64,000 bases of DNA, from NCBI RefSeq assembly GCF_000175575.2, contig NZ_CP005986.1:2303501-2367500 (forward strand). Direction: 5' to 3'. The stretch comes from Acidithiobacillus caldus ATCC 51756. GTDB taxonomy: Bacteria; Pseudomonadota; Gammaproteobacteria; Acidithiobacillales; Acidithiobacillaceae. The position numbers were made by a program, and so were the translations under genes. Under the pieces are notes generated by a model. It saw only the letters and a list, made by a program, of their open reading frames with translations. It searched no databases and had not been told where the DNA came from. Below, one piece after another: positions 17,691-25,410 of the stretch (positions are counted from its first letter, which is position 1; every line of letters begins with the position of its first letter).

Positions 17691-18047
17691 TTAGGGAGCG
17701 ATACTCGCGTCATCCAGCTGGAGGATGGCCTGAATGAGGCGGTTGGAATGCTGCATGAGTTCAGTCTCCCAGCGCCTTGCCTCGGCGGTGTTGCCGGCAG
17801 CCGAAAGCTCCATGATCTTCTGGGACGCCCCGTGAAAATCCCGGTGTATCCGGTCTATGGAGTCGATGAGCGCCTGGGCCTCCCCAGAAAAATCCGCCTT
17901 GCGCGGAAAAACCTCGGCGTACCACCACAAACCGAAATCGCATCGATCGTGGGGTTTGTGGCAGGTGCAGGCTACTTCTTCCGCCAGGCAGGCGCGGACC
18001 CGTTTGAGGTAATTGGCGTGGGCAGCGATGGCACGCAGGTGTTGCAC
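17691..18047 (-). CDS. CZB (chemoreceptor zinc-binding) domain protein
   Basis: The start is GTG at 18047 with GGAGG eight nt upstream. The 118-residue protein is a stand-alone CZB-like domain: an early His (AAHANYLKRV), Cys residues at VACTCHKPHDRC, the aromatic CDFGLWWY motif and RIHRDFHGAS with two further His. In this family one Cys and three His bind zinc and may sense hypochlorous acid or zinc. No chemoreceptor lies next to it. It is 149 bp upstream of glycerate kinase on the same strand; a functional link is not evident. Confidence 0.7.
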   Translation of the reverse strand: MQHLRAIAAHANYLKRVRACLAEEVACTCHKPHDRCDFGLWWYAEVFPRKADFSGEAQALIDSIDRIHRDFHGASQKIMELSAAGNTAEARRWETELMQHSNRLIQAILQLDDASIAP

Positions 18048-18245
18048 CGGGAGTACCTCCTTATGCGCACAACGGGAGTCGTGACACCGGGGCGGCTTTT
18101 CAGGCGCTCACGCGCTGGCGACGGGCTGGAGGGTCCATGCGCCCGTTTCGACATTCACCACGTTTTAGTAATTCGCCTACCGGCCAGGATATCGATGCGG
18201 CGGTATTTGTGACGTGAAAACCGGATAGGTATGGTCTGAAGATTT

Positions 18246-18321
<76 letters not shown>

Positions 18322-18334
18322 ACAGTGTCTGCGC

Positions 18335-18363
18335 ACGATAGCCAAAGCGCTGAATCCTGTCAA
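18335..18363 (-). promoter_or_regulatory. sigma-70-type promoter of tRNA-Ala
   Basis: On the minus strand TTGACA (18363-18358) and TATCGT (18340-18335) are separated by exactly 17 nt, and the tRNA 5' end follows 13 nt after the -10. The -10 is followed by GCGC, a GC-rich discriminator typical of stringently controlled tRNA promoters. Confidence 0.75.
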
Positions 18364-18386
18364 GCGCCCAAGCCCGTCATTCCCTT

Positions 18387-19772
18387 TCAGTCCCTATCCA
18401 GGCGCTTCAGCCAGCGATAAACGCTACGCTCGCTCACCCCAAGATATTCCGCTACCTGGCGGCGATTGCCCTGAAAGCGCTCGAGTAGGTCCAGCAGATC
18501 CGCGGGGCACTGCCCACGCCCCGGTGCCGGTCGTGGACGCGCCGCCGGTACGCTGGGCATGGCCGAACTCTCGGGCGTGGCGGGGTGGAAAAACTCCAGA
18601 TGCTTGGCTTCGATGATCGGACCATCGGCCAGAGCCGCCGCTTTCTGGAGTATGTTGCGCAGTTCGCGCACGTTTCCCGGGAAGTTGTAGGCGCACAGCC
18701 GCCGCTCGGCTTCCCGGGAGAGCGTCCAATGCCCGCTCCAGTCGCGCCCGATGCGCTCCAGCAGCACCTTGGCAATGCCCGGAATGTCCTCGCGCCGATC
18801 GCGTAGTGGCGGCAGATCAATGGTGATGGCCGCCAGACGGTAGTACAGATCCTCTCGAAAATGCCTTTGCGCAGCCATGGCGCGCAAATCGCGATTGGTG
18901 GCGGCCACCACCCGCACATCGGCACGAAGATTGTCGTTGCCGCCCAAACGGCGGAAGCTGCCGGTTTCCAATACCCGCAGCAGCTTGGCCTGCATGCCCA
19001 GGGGCAACTCTCCCACCTCATCCAGAAAGAGCGTGCCTCCGTGCGCCTGTTCGTACAATCCGAGCTTGCGCCCGACACAGCCGGTAAAGGCGCCGCGTTC
19101 ATGACCGAAAATCTCGCTCTCAAAGAGATTCTCCGGGAGTGTCGCGCAGTCCACCGTAATCAAGGGGCCGGCGGCTCGGGAAGAAAAGTGGTGGATGGCT
19201 TGGGCCGCCAACTCTTTTCCCACCCCACTCTCGCCAAACAGCAGGATGCTCGCATCCGTCCGTGCCGCCATTTCGAGGTGATGCAGACAGCGCAGAAACG
19301 CCGGAGATTTGCCCACCATGCGCAGATCGTTGCAGGTGATGGCATCGTCCTGGGGAGGGAGGCGAATGATTTCTTCCCCCAGGTAGGTGCGACCACTCGG
19401 GTCGTGCAGGACGTGTCCGCGGATGCGCACGTGCTCGGCGTGATTGTTCTGATCGTAATGGATGTGCCGCACCTCGTGCGCCTGACCGGTACGAAATACC
19501 GCTTGGTGGGGGCAATCCTCGCCGCGCATGTGACAGGGGATGGGAGAGTGGTGGGAAATCTCGTGGCAATGCTTGCCGACGATCTCCTCGCGACGCACAC
19601 CATAGGCCTCCCGGTAGGCGCGATTGGCGGCGACAATGCGGTAATCCCGGTCGATGAGGACCATGGGATTCTGCTGAATGTTCAAGGCCGACTCGAGCTC
19701 CAGGGCGGTCTCGGAAACGCTGCTGTCACCGTGCAGTCGCGCCGGGTCCAAGCTATTGCGTAGTTTTTCCAT
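18387..19772 (-). CDS. sigma-54-dependent activator with Cys-rich PAS domain
   Basis: The 461-residue protein has a PAS domain (~25-135) with an unusual Cys/His cluster around CHEISHHSPIPC and GEDCPH (Cys69, 80, 87). An AAA+ domain follows (~150-385) with Walker A GESGVGKE (180-187), Walker B TLFLDEVG and the sigma-54 contact loop at 227-232. A Fis-type HTH ends the protein (NRRQVAEYLGVSERSVYRWL). The contact loop reads GAFTGC instead of GAFTGA. It has no receiver domain, so sensing is probably direct, perhaps redox or sulfur through the PAS cysteines. It is divergent from dsrE-tusA-sqr-DUF1641, which has a -24/-12 promoter. Confidence 0.9.
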   Translation of the reverse strand: MEKLRNSLDPARLHGDSSVSETALELESALNIQQNPMVLIDRDYRIVAANRAYREAYGVRREEIVGKHCHEISHHSPIPCHMRGEDCPHQAVFRTGQAHEVRHIHYDQNNHAEHVRIRGHVLHDPSGRTYLGEEIIRLPPQDDAITCNDLRMVGKSPAFLRCLHHLEMAARTDASILLFGESGVGKELAAQAIHHFSSRAAGPLITVDCATLPENLFESEIFGHERGAFTGCVGRKLGLYEQAHGGTLFLDEVGELPLGMQAKLLRVLETGSFRRLGGNDNLRADVRVVAATNRDLRAMAAQRHFREDLYYRLAAITIDLPPLRDRREDIPGIAKVLLERIGRDWSGHWTLSREAERRLCAYNFPGNVRELRNILQKAAALADGPIIEAKHLEFFHPATPESSAMPSVPAARPRPAPGRGQCPADLLDLLERFQGNRRQVAEYLGVSERSVYRWLKRLDRD

Positions 19773-19931
19773 AAGGCACCTGGTGGTAAGTATCCCTGGG
19801 TAAAATCCATAACCTGACCAACGTACTCAAGAATCATACGAAACTTTTTTTCTCATGGATGCACTGAATTTTTTTATGATTTCCACCCCCTGTCGGAGCG
19901 TGGCAAGTCCTTCCCCCACCTGTCAGTGATA

Positions 19932-19949
19932 GTCATGACACGTCATGAC
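19932..19949. promoter_or_regulatory. candidate enhancer (UAS) for the sigma-54 activator
   Basis: Two copies of the perfect palindrome GTCATGAC lie at 19932-19939 and 19942-19949, 10 bp centre to centre (one helical turn), about 140 bp upstream of the -24/-12 element. This is the usual place and phasing for an NtrC-family binding site. The rest of the 369-bp divergent region (19773-20141) is strikingly AT-rich from 19950 to 20060, which could help DNA looping. Confidence 0.55.
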
Positions 19950-20089
19950 AAATAAAAAACAACTTTGCCCAGAATTCCGGTCAAGAGCAAACCAAAAAAC
20001 CATATTATTAGCATAGTTATATATTACGTTTTATTTATTTATCAGCATAATCAGATGGCAAGAGTGTAAGCTCGCAAATTTTGGAAAAG

Positions 20090-20105
20090 TGGCACGCCAT
20101 CTGCT
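20090..20105 (+). promoter_or_regulatory. sigma-54 (-24/-12) promoter of the dsrE operon
   Basis: TGGCACGCCATCTGCT matches the consensus TGGCACG-N4-TTGCW at all but one defined position and has the invariant GG (20091-20092) and GC (20103-20104) 10 nt apart. The predicted start site is near 20115, leaving a short leader before the GGAGG at 20133 and the ATG at 20142. Confidence 0.8.
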
Positions 20106-20141
20106 ATCCGTTAAATAGCGAAGCTCAGATGCGGAGGATTC

Positions 20142-20528
20142 ATGGCGGGTTTATTCATCATTTGCTTGAGCGGTGATCGGGAGCGTTTGCAATTTGCAGC
20201 CATGGCGGCTTCGGTGGCGGCGGTATCGGGGACGGAGGTACAGGTGTTTCTGTCCATGAATGCCTTTCCCTATTTCGTCAAGGGCCACGCCAAGGAGGCG
20301 CCGGCCGAGGGCGCCGTTGGCCAGGCCATGGAACGGCACCAGGTGCCGCCCTTCTTTCAGATCTTCGAACAGGCGGTGGAACTGGGGGATGCCAAGATCT
20401 GGGCCTGTTCCATGGCCATGGACGTCCTGGGGGTGAAGGAAGACGGGCTCGAATCCATCGTCGCCGGCCCCATGGGCTTGACCAAGTTTTTCAGCGATGC
20501 CGAAGGCAGCACCGTGCTGACCTTCTGA
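20142..20528 (+). CDS. DsrE-family sulfur-transfer protein
   Basis: The 128-residue protein has the DsrE/DsrF-like fold pattern: an N-terminal strand ([10 protein letters not shown]), a segment [16 protein letters not shown], and the family's conserved Cys in [14 protein letters not shown] (Cys89), with a second Cys at position 8. Such proteins carry thiosulfate or sulfane sulfur on Cys during sulfur oxidation and transfer it to TusA and heterodisulfide-reductase-like complexes in acidophiles. It is the first gene after the sigma-54 promoter. It resembles the soluble DsrE types rather than DsrEFH subunits; the exact subgroup is uncertain. Confidence 0.85.
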   Translation: MAGLFIICLSGDRERLQFAAMAASVAAVSGTEVQVFLSMNAFPYFVKGHAKEAPAEGAVGQAMERHQVPPFFQIFEQAVELGDAKIWACSMAMDVLGVKEDGLESIVAGPMGLTKFFSDAEGSTVLTF

Positions 20529-20596
20529 GCGCACACCGGGGATCGGGGGGCGCCCAGCCTCCGATCGGAGCGAGACGAGAGCCTAAGGAGACAGAT

Positions 20597-20827
20597 ATGG
20601 CAGAACGGACGGTGGATGCCCGCGGCAGTTTTTGCCCGGGTCCGTTGATGGAACTCATTGCCAACATGAAGAGCATGCAGGTGGGGGATACCTTGGAGTT
20701 GCTCTCCACCGACGCCGGTTCGGCGGCGGACGTGCCGGAGTGGGTCAAGAAAGTCGGCCACGAGATGGTGGATACCCAGCAGGACGGTGAGGGTACCTGG
20801 CACATCAAGGTACGCAAGGCGAAGTGA
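20597..20827 (+). CDS. tusA: TusA-family sulfurtransferase
   Basis: The 76-residue protein has the hallmark CPxP motif (FCPGPLMEL, Cys13), the size of a TusA protein and the C-terminal strand HIKVRKAK. TusA proteins accept sulfane sulfur on this Cys and hand it on; in sulfur oxidisers they work with DsrE partners and Hdr-like or Dsr systems. It lies 68 nt after dsrE with AAGGAG upstream, in the same predicted operon. Confidence 0.92.
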   Translation: MAERTVDARGSFCPGPLMELIANMKSMQVGDTLELLSTDAGSAADVPEWVKKVGHEMVDTQQDGEGTWHIKVRKAK

Positions 20828-20938
20828 GCAGGTTCCGCAGCGCCCAGCCGTGAGGAGGAATCCGGCGACCAGGCGTTGCGGGCGGGATACGGCAGGGAGT
20901 CCATGGGGACTCCCGCACACAGATCGAGGAGCGCAGTC

Positions 20939-22078
20939 ATGAGAGTTCTCGTTGTCGGCGGCGGTATGGGCGGTACCATTTTTGCCAATCATTTGGCGCG
21001 GCGGATCCACCACGAACTGAAGACGGGCAAGGCCCGCATCACCATGGTGTCGGCCACCCACGAACACGTCTATCAGCCGGGCTGGCTGTACGTGGCCATG
21101 GGGCGCGCCACCCCCGATGAGTTGGTGCGCGAGCAGCAGAGTCTGCTCGAACCCGGCATCGATTTCCACGTGGACCCGGTGGAGGAGTTCCACCTTGCCG
21201 AGAACCACGTCAAGTGCAAGAGCGGCAAGGTCCACGAGTACGACCTCATCGTCATCTCCACGGGCTCGCGGCCCTTGCCGGAGAATATTCCGGGCCTCAA
21301 GGAAAACTCGGTGGACTGCTATTCCGCCGAACGGGCGATGCAGTTCTATGACCGCCTGTCCCAGTTCAAGGGGGGCCGCATCGTCGTTACCGTAGGCCTG
21401 CCCCACAAGTGCCCCATGATCCCGCTGGAAGTCACCTTTGCCATGTACGACTTCATCAAGGATCGGGGACTCCTGGACAAGACCGAGTTCTACTACACCT
21501 ACCCCATCGGTCGGGTGCACAGCTTGGAGAACGTGGCCAAGTGGGCCGCTCCGGAGTTCGACGCCAAGGGCATCAAGTACGAGACCCTCTTCAACATGAA
21601 GGAAGTGGATGGCAAGAACGGCTGTGTGCGCAGTGAGGAAGGGGGCGAGGTGAAGTTCGATCTGCTCGTCGGTGTGCCGCCCCACAAGGGTCAGGAAGTC
21701 ATCGAGAAGAACGGCCTCGGGGAAAACGGCTGGATCCCCACCAACCGCCACAGCCTGCACATGGAAGGGGAGCACGGCAAGAACGTCATCGTCCTCGGCG
21801 ATACCACCAACCTGCCCATCTCCAAGGCCGGTTCCACGGCCCACTTCGAGGCGGAGACGGCGGCGGAGAACGTGGCGGCGGTGGTGAAGATGGGCCATCC
21901 GGTCAAGAGCTACGACGGCAAGGTCTTCTGCTTCATCGAAGCGGGCAAGGACCGCGCCACCTACGCCATGTTCAACTACCAGAACCCGCCCCAGCCCAAG
22001 GCGCCCACCGGTGCCGTGCACGCCTTCAAGATGGCGTACAACAAGCTCTACTGGGCGACGGCCCGAGGTCTGCTCTAA
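20939..22078 (+). CDS. sulfide:quinone oxidoreductase-like flavoprotein
   Basis: ATG at 20939 follows GAGGAG by 7 nt; the frame is open upstream but without homology. The 379-residue protein starts with the FAD dinucleotide fold (VLVVGGGMGGTIFANHLAR), has ISTGSRPLP, and a second nucleotide site ending VIVLGDTTNLP. Cys127, Cys158 (PHKCPMIPLE) and Cys331 (VFCFIEAG) match the order and approximate spacing of the three redox Cys in SQR, so sulfide or a persulfide on DsrE/TusA is a plausible electron donor. It has no extended membrane tail beyond an amphipathic C terminus. FAD dependence is well supported, the substrate is inferred. Confidence 0.82.
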   Translation: MRVLVVGGGMGGTIFANHLARRIHHELKTGKARITMVSATHEHVYQPGWLYVAMGRATPDELVREQQSLLEPGIDFHVDPVEEFHLAENHVKCKSGKVHEYDLIVISTGSRPLPENIPGLKENSVDCYSAERAMQFYDRLSQFKGGRIVVTVGLPHKCPMIPLEVTFAMYDFIKDRGLLDKTEFYYTYPIGRVHSLENVAKWAAPEFDAKGIKYETLFNMKEVDGKNGCVRSEEGGEVKFDLLVGVPPHKGQEVIEKNGLGENGWIPTNRHSLHMEGEHGKNVIVLGDTTNLPISKAGSTAHFEAETAAENVAAVVKMGHPVKSYDGKVFCFIEAGKDRATYAMFNYQNPPQPKAPTGAVHAFKMAYNKLYWATARGLL

Positions 22079-22090
22079 AGGAGGTGTCCC

Positions 22091-22714
22091 ATGGCTGCCG
22101 TATTGGATACCCAGCACGAGCAGGAACTGCAACAGGCGCAGGAAGCCCTTGTCCACTTGGTGCGCAACGGCGATCTGGAGCGCATCGTCCACCTCGCCCG
22201 CCTCTTGGGGGCGGCGGGGGATTCCCTGAGCGACGAGATGGTGGGACGGCTGGCGGAGGTGGCCAGCGATGGCCTCGATCTCCTGGATCGGGTCAACCGC
22301 AGCCACATCAAGGAAGCCCTTCCCGCCATCTCTGCCCTGGTGCACAACGGCGACCTCGACCGTATCGTCCACCTTGCGCGGATGATGGGCGCCGCCGGCG
22401 ACTCCCTCAACGACGAGATGGTGGGACGGCTGGCGGGACTGGCGACGGACGCCCTCTGCCTGCTGGACCGTGCCACGCGCACCGGGGTCATCGATCGGCT
22501 CTTACACGTGGCCGAAAAGCTGGATCAACAGCACGTGCTCACGGACTTCATCCAGTGCCTGGAGGGCGCCGCCGAAGAGGCCAGTAAAGCGCCGCCAGCC
22601 AAGGGCGGGATTGCCGGTCTCTGGGAGATCATGAAACAACCCGAAACCCAGCAGACCATCCAGTTCCTCATGCTGGTGGGCAAGCACTTCCGCTCCTGCC
22701 AGCTCAAGCACTGA
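22091..22714 (+). CDS. DUF1641 protein with internal duplication
   Basis: The 207-residue, helix-rich protein starts 12 nt after the SQR-like gene with AAAGGAGG upstream. The C-terminal part (GGIAGLWEIMKQPETQQTI, then FLMLVGKHF) is the DUF1641 signature. Residues 18-70 and 78-130 are tandem copies offset by exactly 60 residues, each with NGDL(E/D)RIVHLAR and AAGDSL(S/N)DEMVGRLA. DUF1641 genes often sit beside SQR-like or formate dehydrogenase-like genes; their role is unknown, perhaps as small partner or anchor subunits. Confidence 0.8.
   Translation: MAAVLDTQHEQELQQAQEALVHLVRNGDLERIVHLARLLGAAGDSLSDEMVGRLAEVASDGLDLLDRVNRSHIKEALPAISALVHNGDLDRIVHLARMMGAAGDSLNDEMVGRLAGLATDALCLLDRATRTGVIDRLLHVAEKLDQQHVLTDFIQCLEGAAEEASKAPPAKGGIAGLWEIMKQPETQQTIQFLMLVGKHFRSCQLKH
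22142..22480 (+). repeat. 180-bp-period internal tandem duplication in the DUF1641 gene
   Basis: The two copies are in frame. An identical 26-bp block occurs at 22231-22256 and 22411-22436, so the duplication is still visible at the DNA level and is either recent or kept homogeneous. Confidence 0.75.
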
Positions 22715-22743
22715 TTTCCACACCAGTTCTCTCGCCCCGCTTG

Positions 22744-22771
22744 AAGCCCCAGCCTCGGTCGGGGCTTTTTT
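22744..22771 (+). terminator. intrinsic terminator of the dsrE-DUF1641 operon
   Basis: AAGCCCC (22744-22750) and GGGGCTT (22761-22767) form a 7-bp stem with a 10-nt loop, followed by a T-run ending at 22771. Confidence 0.85.
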
Positions 22772-22865
22772 GCCTATGGGCTCGCCCACCGGGGAGTGTG
22801 CGGAAACATGGCGGAAATATTTGAGCGCTACCGTCTCAGCTCAGCTTGCTTATGGGGAAGCCAGC

Positions 22866-23729
22866 ATGTCCTGTACCTTGAAGAGGATCGTTCCGTTTGT
22901 CCTTGGTCTCGCCGTGGCTGGCACGAGCATCGCCGGCGATCCGATGGGAGGGAAGGAGCCCGGTTCCTATCTCGACCTGCTGCCTGTCACGTCCAGCCTG
23001 TTCCCCGTGGCGAAAGGATGGGTACTGGCTTCTTACGGACACGTTCAGAGCGGGCGATTCTGGGGGGCACAGTACACCGTCCTTCCGGGAGCCGTTCCTC
23101 TGTGCACGGATCGTCAAAACTGCGAAAACTCCGCGGGAGTCGTGAACTTCGAATTGCGCGACGAGGCGCGGCGTTGCAAGCACGAAGCCGCCGTCACCGA
23201 AGAACCGGCCAACGGCCCGGCCCGCTTCGGGGTCAGTTATGTCGTTGCTGACGTTACCTGCTCGGACGATTGGGGCGATTGGGCTGACCTTGGCGTGCCT
23301 AACTTTTCCGAATTCCGTGGGGCCAGTAAAAACAGCGCCAACACCCTATATGCCTTCCTCTTCACAAAAGACGGGGAGGACGCGGGCTTTCCCGAAGGAA
23401 GCTTCGCCCAATTGCGAAACTGGCTTCTAACGCACGGTTGGGAAAGCATTGGGGATGGGAAAAGCAGATACCGCTCGCCCTACTTTGCGGATTCGCGAAC
23501 CCGGGGAGACCTTGGCGTAGTAAAAATCGAGAGGGAAGCCTTCGCCCATCCCACTCCCACAAAAGGCGTCTGTTTTCTTGAGACCACATTCTCCCTGGCC
23601 ACCCTGCCGGCCTCGGTACCATTGGCGTCCGCCGGTTTCAAAAGCTGCTGCGGTCCTTTGGGGACGGCAGCGCACCCCGAGGGCTTCTGCGGCTACGCCG
23701 TAAAACCGAAGGCCGTAAAACCCAAGTGA
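22866..23729 (+). CDS. exported Cys-rich protein of unknown function
   Basis: ATG at 22866 is chosen because it places a signal peptide at the N terminus (TLKRIVPFVLGLAVAGTSIAG); the frame is open from 22770 through the terminator. The 287-residue product has scattered Cys pairs in the exported part (PLCTDRQNCEN, GFKSCCGPLG), suggesting disulfides. It ends in a short repeated Lys/Pro tail (VKPKAVKPK). I do not recognise the family. It is convergent with def, 4 bp apart. Confidence 0.6.
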   Translation: MSCTLKRIVPFVLGLAVAGTSIAGDPMGGKEPGSYLDLLPVTSSLFPVAKGWVLASYGHVQSGRFWGAQYTVLPGAVPLCTDRQNCENSAGVVNFELRDEARRCKHEAAVTEEPANGPARFGVSYVVADVTCSDDWGDWADLGVPNFSEFRGASKNSANTLYAFLFTKDGEDAGFPEGSFAQLRNWLLTHGWESIGDGKSRYRSPYFADSRTRGDLGVVKIEREAFAHPTPTKGVCFLETTFSLATLPASVPLASAGFKSCCGPLGTAAHPEGFCGYAVKPKAVKPK

Positions 23730-23733
23730 GCGT

Positions 23734-24249
23734 TTAGCCTTTGTCTTTCTGCTGGTAGCGTTTGCGGCGGAAAAGATCGGTCTTGCGCGATACCAGCCGG
23801 TCCAGAAAGAGGAAGCCGTCCAGGTGGTCCATCTCGTGCTGGACGGCGCGGGCCTCGAAACCAGCGCACTCAAAGATGCGACTGCGTCCGTCCAGATCCT
23901 GAGCCTGCACCTGGATGCGCTCGGCGCGGATGACGTTGCCCGTAAAATCGGGCACGGACATGCAGCCTTCCCGACCCACCGCCATTCCTTCCCAGGCGAT
24001 GAGTTCGGGGTTGATGAGGCAGAGAAAACCGTGGCAGTCGTCGCCCAGCTTTGGGCGCACGTCCACCAGAACGATGCGCTGCAGGCGATCCACCTGAGGT
24101 GCGGCAATACCCACCCCGCCGGGACCGGCGTACATGGTCTCGGTGAGGTCGGCGACGAAGCTGCGCAGCTCCTCGTCGAACTGCTCCACGGGCTCCGCCT
24201 TGCGGTGCAGGCGTGGGTCGGGATAGGTGAGAATAGGCAGCACAGCCAT
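23734..24249 (-). CDS. def: peptide deformylase
   Basis: The 171-residue protein has all three deformylase motifs: GVGIAAPQ, EGCMSVP and HEMDHLDG, whose Cys and two His bind the metal. It removes the formyl group from nascent peptides. It is the last gene of the long minus-strand operon, 2 nt after the gcvR-like gene. It is not beside fmt as in many proteobacteria, so it may be one of two copies. Confidence 0.93.
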   Translation of the reverse strand: MAVLPILTYPDPRLHRKAEPVEQFDEELRSFVADLTETMYAGPGGVGIAAPQVDRLQRIVLVDVRPKLGDDCHGFLCLINPELIAWEGMAVGREGCMSVPDFTGNVIRAERIQVQAQDLDGRSRIFECAGFEARAVQHEMDHLDGFLFLDRLVSRKTDLFRRKRYQQKDKG

Positions 24250-24251
24250 GG

Positions 24252-24773
24252 TCAGAACAGTGCCGTATCGATGGGGTGGACGCCGATCTCGATGGCCTCA
24301 CGGCTCTTGAGGGGCTCGAGCACCTCGCGCACTTCGGCAATACCCCCGGGCGCCGAGCCCTGGATGACCATGACGTAGATGGGGCGCTCGGGGTTGCCCG
24401 ATTGTTCGCTCTCCAACTCGACGATATTGAAGCGCACCGAGGCCAGTGCCTGAGTGACGCTGGCGACGATACCGGCGTGATCGGCACCGTAGACCGTCAC
24501 CCGCACGTTGGGCTCGTCTGCCGCCGCTGGCGCACTGGAGATGGGATCCAGATGGATGCGCAGATTGAGGGCCTTCATGGCCGGGTCCAGGGCCGTCTCT
24601 ACGGCGCCCAGATCGCGGCTGTAATGGATGATCTGCATGATGGTGAAATACCCGCCAAGGCGCATCATGGAGGCATCGCCGATGGCGCAGTCGGCGGTGT
24701 GCAGGGCTTGGGTCACGGCGGCGACGATACCGGGGCGGTCTTCACCGATGACCGTCAAGAGGGCTTGGCTCAT
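24252..24773 (-). CDS. double ACT-domain regulator, GcvR-like
   Basis: The 173-residue protein is two ACT domains in tandem, each with the ligand-turn signature (GEDRPGIVAAVT near residue 10 and GADHAGIVASVT near residue 98). This is the architecture of GcvR, which modulates glycine cleavage gene expression through GcvA. It lies 1 nt after mtnB, so it could respond to methionine, glycine or a related amino acid; this is inference. Confidence 0.8.
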   Translation of the reverse strand: MSQALLTVIGEDRPGIVAAVTQALHTADCAIGDASMMRLGGYFTIMQIIHYSRDLGAVETALDPAMKALNLRIHLDPISSAPAAADEPNVRVTVYGADHAGIVASVTQALASVRFNIVELESEQSGNPERPIYVMVIQGSAPGGIAEVREVLEPLKSREAIEIGVHPIDTALF

Positions 24774-24774
24774 A

Positions 24775-25410
24775 TCAATCTCCTAGGGCAAGACTTCGGG
24801 CCTGAACCAGATAACGGAAGCAATATTCCAACAGCTCCAGGTGGTGGCGGGCGGCGTGGGCGTCGGGGCCCCAGGCCGTCAGACCGTGGCGGTGGATCAG
24901 CGCCCCGGGTACGCGCGGCCGGTGCCGAGCAAACTCTGCATCCATGCGCACCGCTATGGCCGCGACATCCACAAGGTTCGGGAAGACCGGCAGGTCTACC
25001 TCGGGCTCGGCATCGGGTACGCCAAGCCCCTTGAGCATTTCCAGGGGCGGCAAACGCAGCGCCCCATCCCGGGCAAAGTGGCCGCAGAGATTGGCTTCCA
25101 CCGAGTGGACGTGAAAGATCCAACGGGCCTCGGCAAAATGCCGGTAGATCACCCGGTGGATGGCCGTTTCCGCCGAGGGCTTGCGCATTGCCGCCGCCTC
25201 CAGCACGCGGCCCTCGTCATCCACCCGCACGAAATCGGTCTCCGTCAGCAAGTCCTTGGGACGACCGCTGGCGGTGATCCAAAAACTGTCGTCTGGGAGC
25301 CTCGCCGAGAGATTACCCGCCGTGCCCAGCATCCAGCCGCGACGATAGAACTCGCGCGCGCTGGCGGCGAGCATGGCACGGGGATCCTCGCAAAGTTCAG
25401 CGGGCTGCAT
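24775..25410 (-). CDS. mtnB: methylthioribulose-1-phosphate dehydratase
   Basis: ATG at 25410 gives 211 residues, a normal MtnB length; the frame is open further upstream only as a shadow of mtnX. It is a class II aldolase/adducin fold with TAGNLSARL, the SGRPKD segment, and metal-binding His in FHVHSVEAN and LIHRHGLTAWG. It converts methylthioribulose-1-phosphate to diketomethylthiopentyl-1-phosphate in methionine salvage. It overlaps mtnX by 14 nt. Confidence 0.9.
   Translation of the reverse strand: MQPAELCEDPRAMLAASAREFYRRGWMLGTAGNLSARLPDDSFWITASGRPKDLLTETDFVRVDDEGRVLEAAAMRKPSAETAIHRVIYRHFAEARWIFHVHSVEANLCGHFARDGALRLPPLEMLKGLGVPDAEPEVDLPVFPNLVDVAAIAVRMDAEFARHRPRVPGALIHRHGLTAWGPDAHAARHHLELLEYCFRYLVQARSLALGD

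Noticed and set aside
20357..22372. Minus-strand 671-aa ORF antisense to dsrE-tusA-sqr-DUF1641
   Set aside because: It is rich in His, Gly, Val and Arg, as antisense frames of GC-rich genes are, and covers four well-supported genes.
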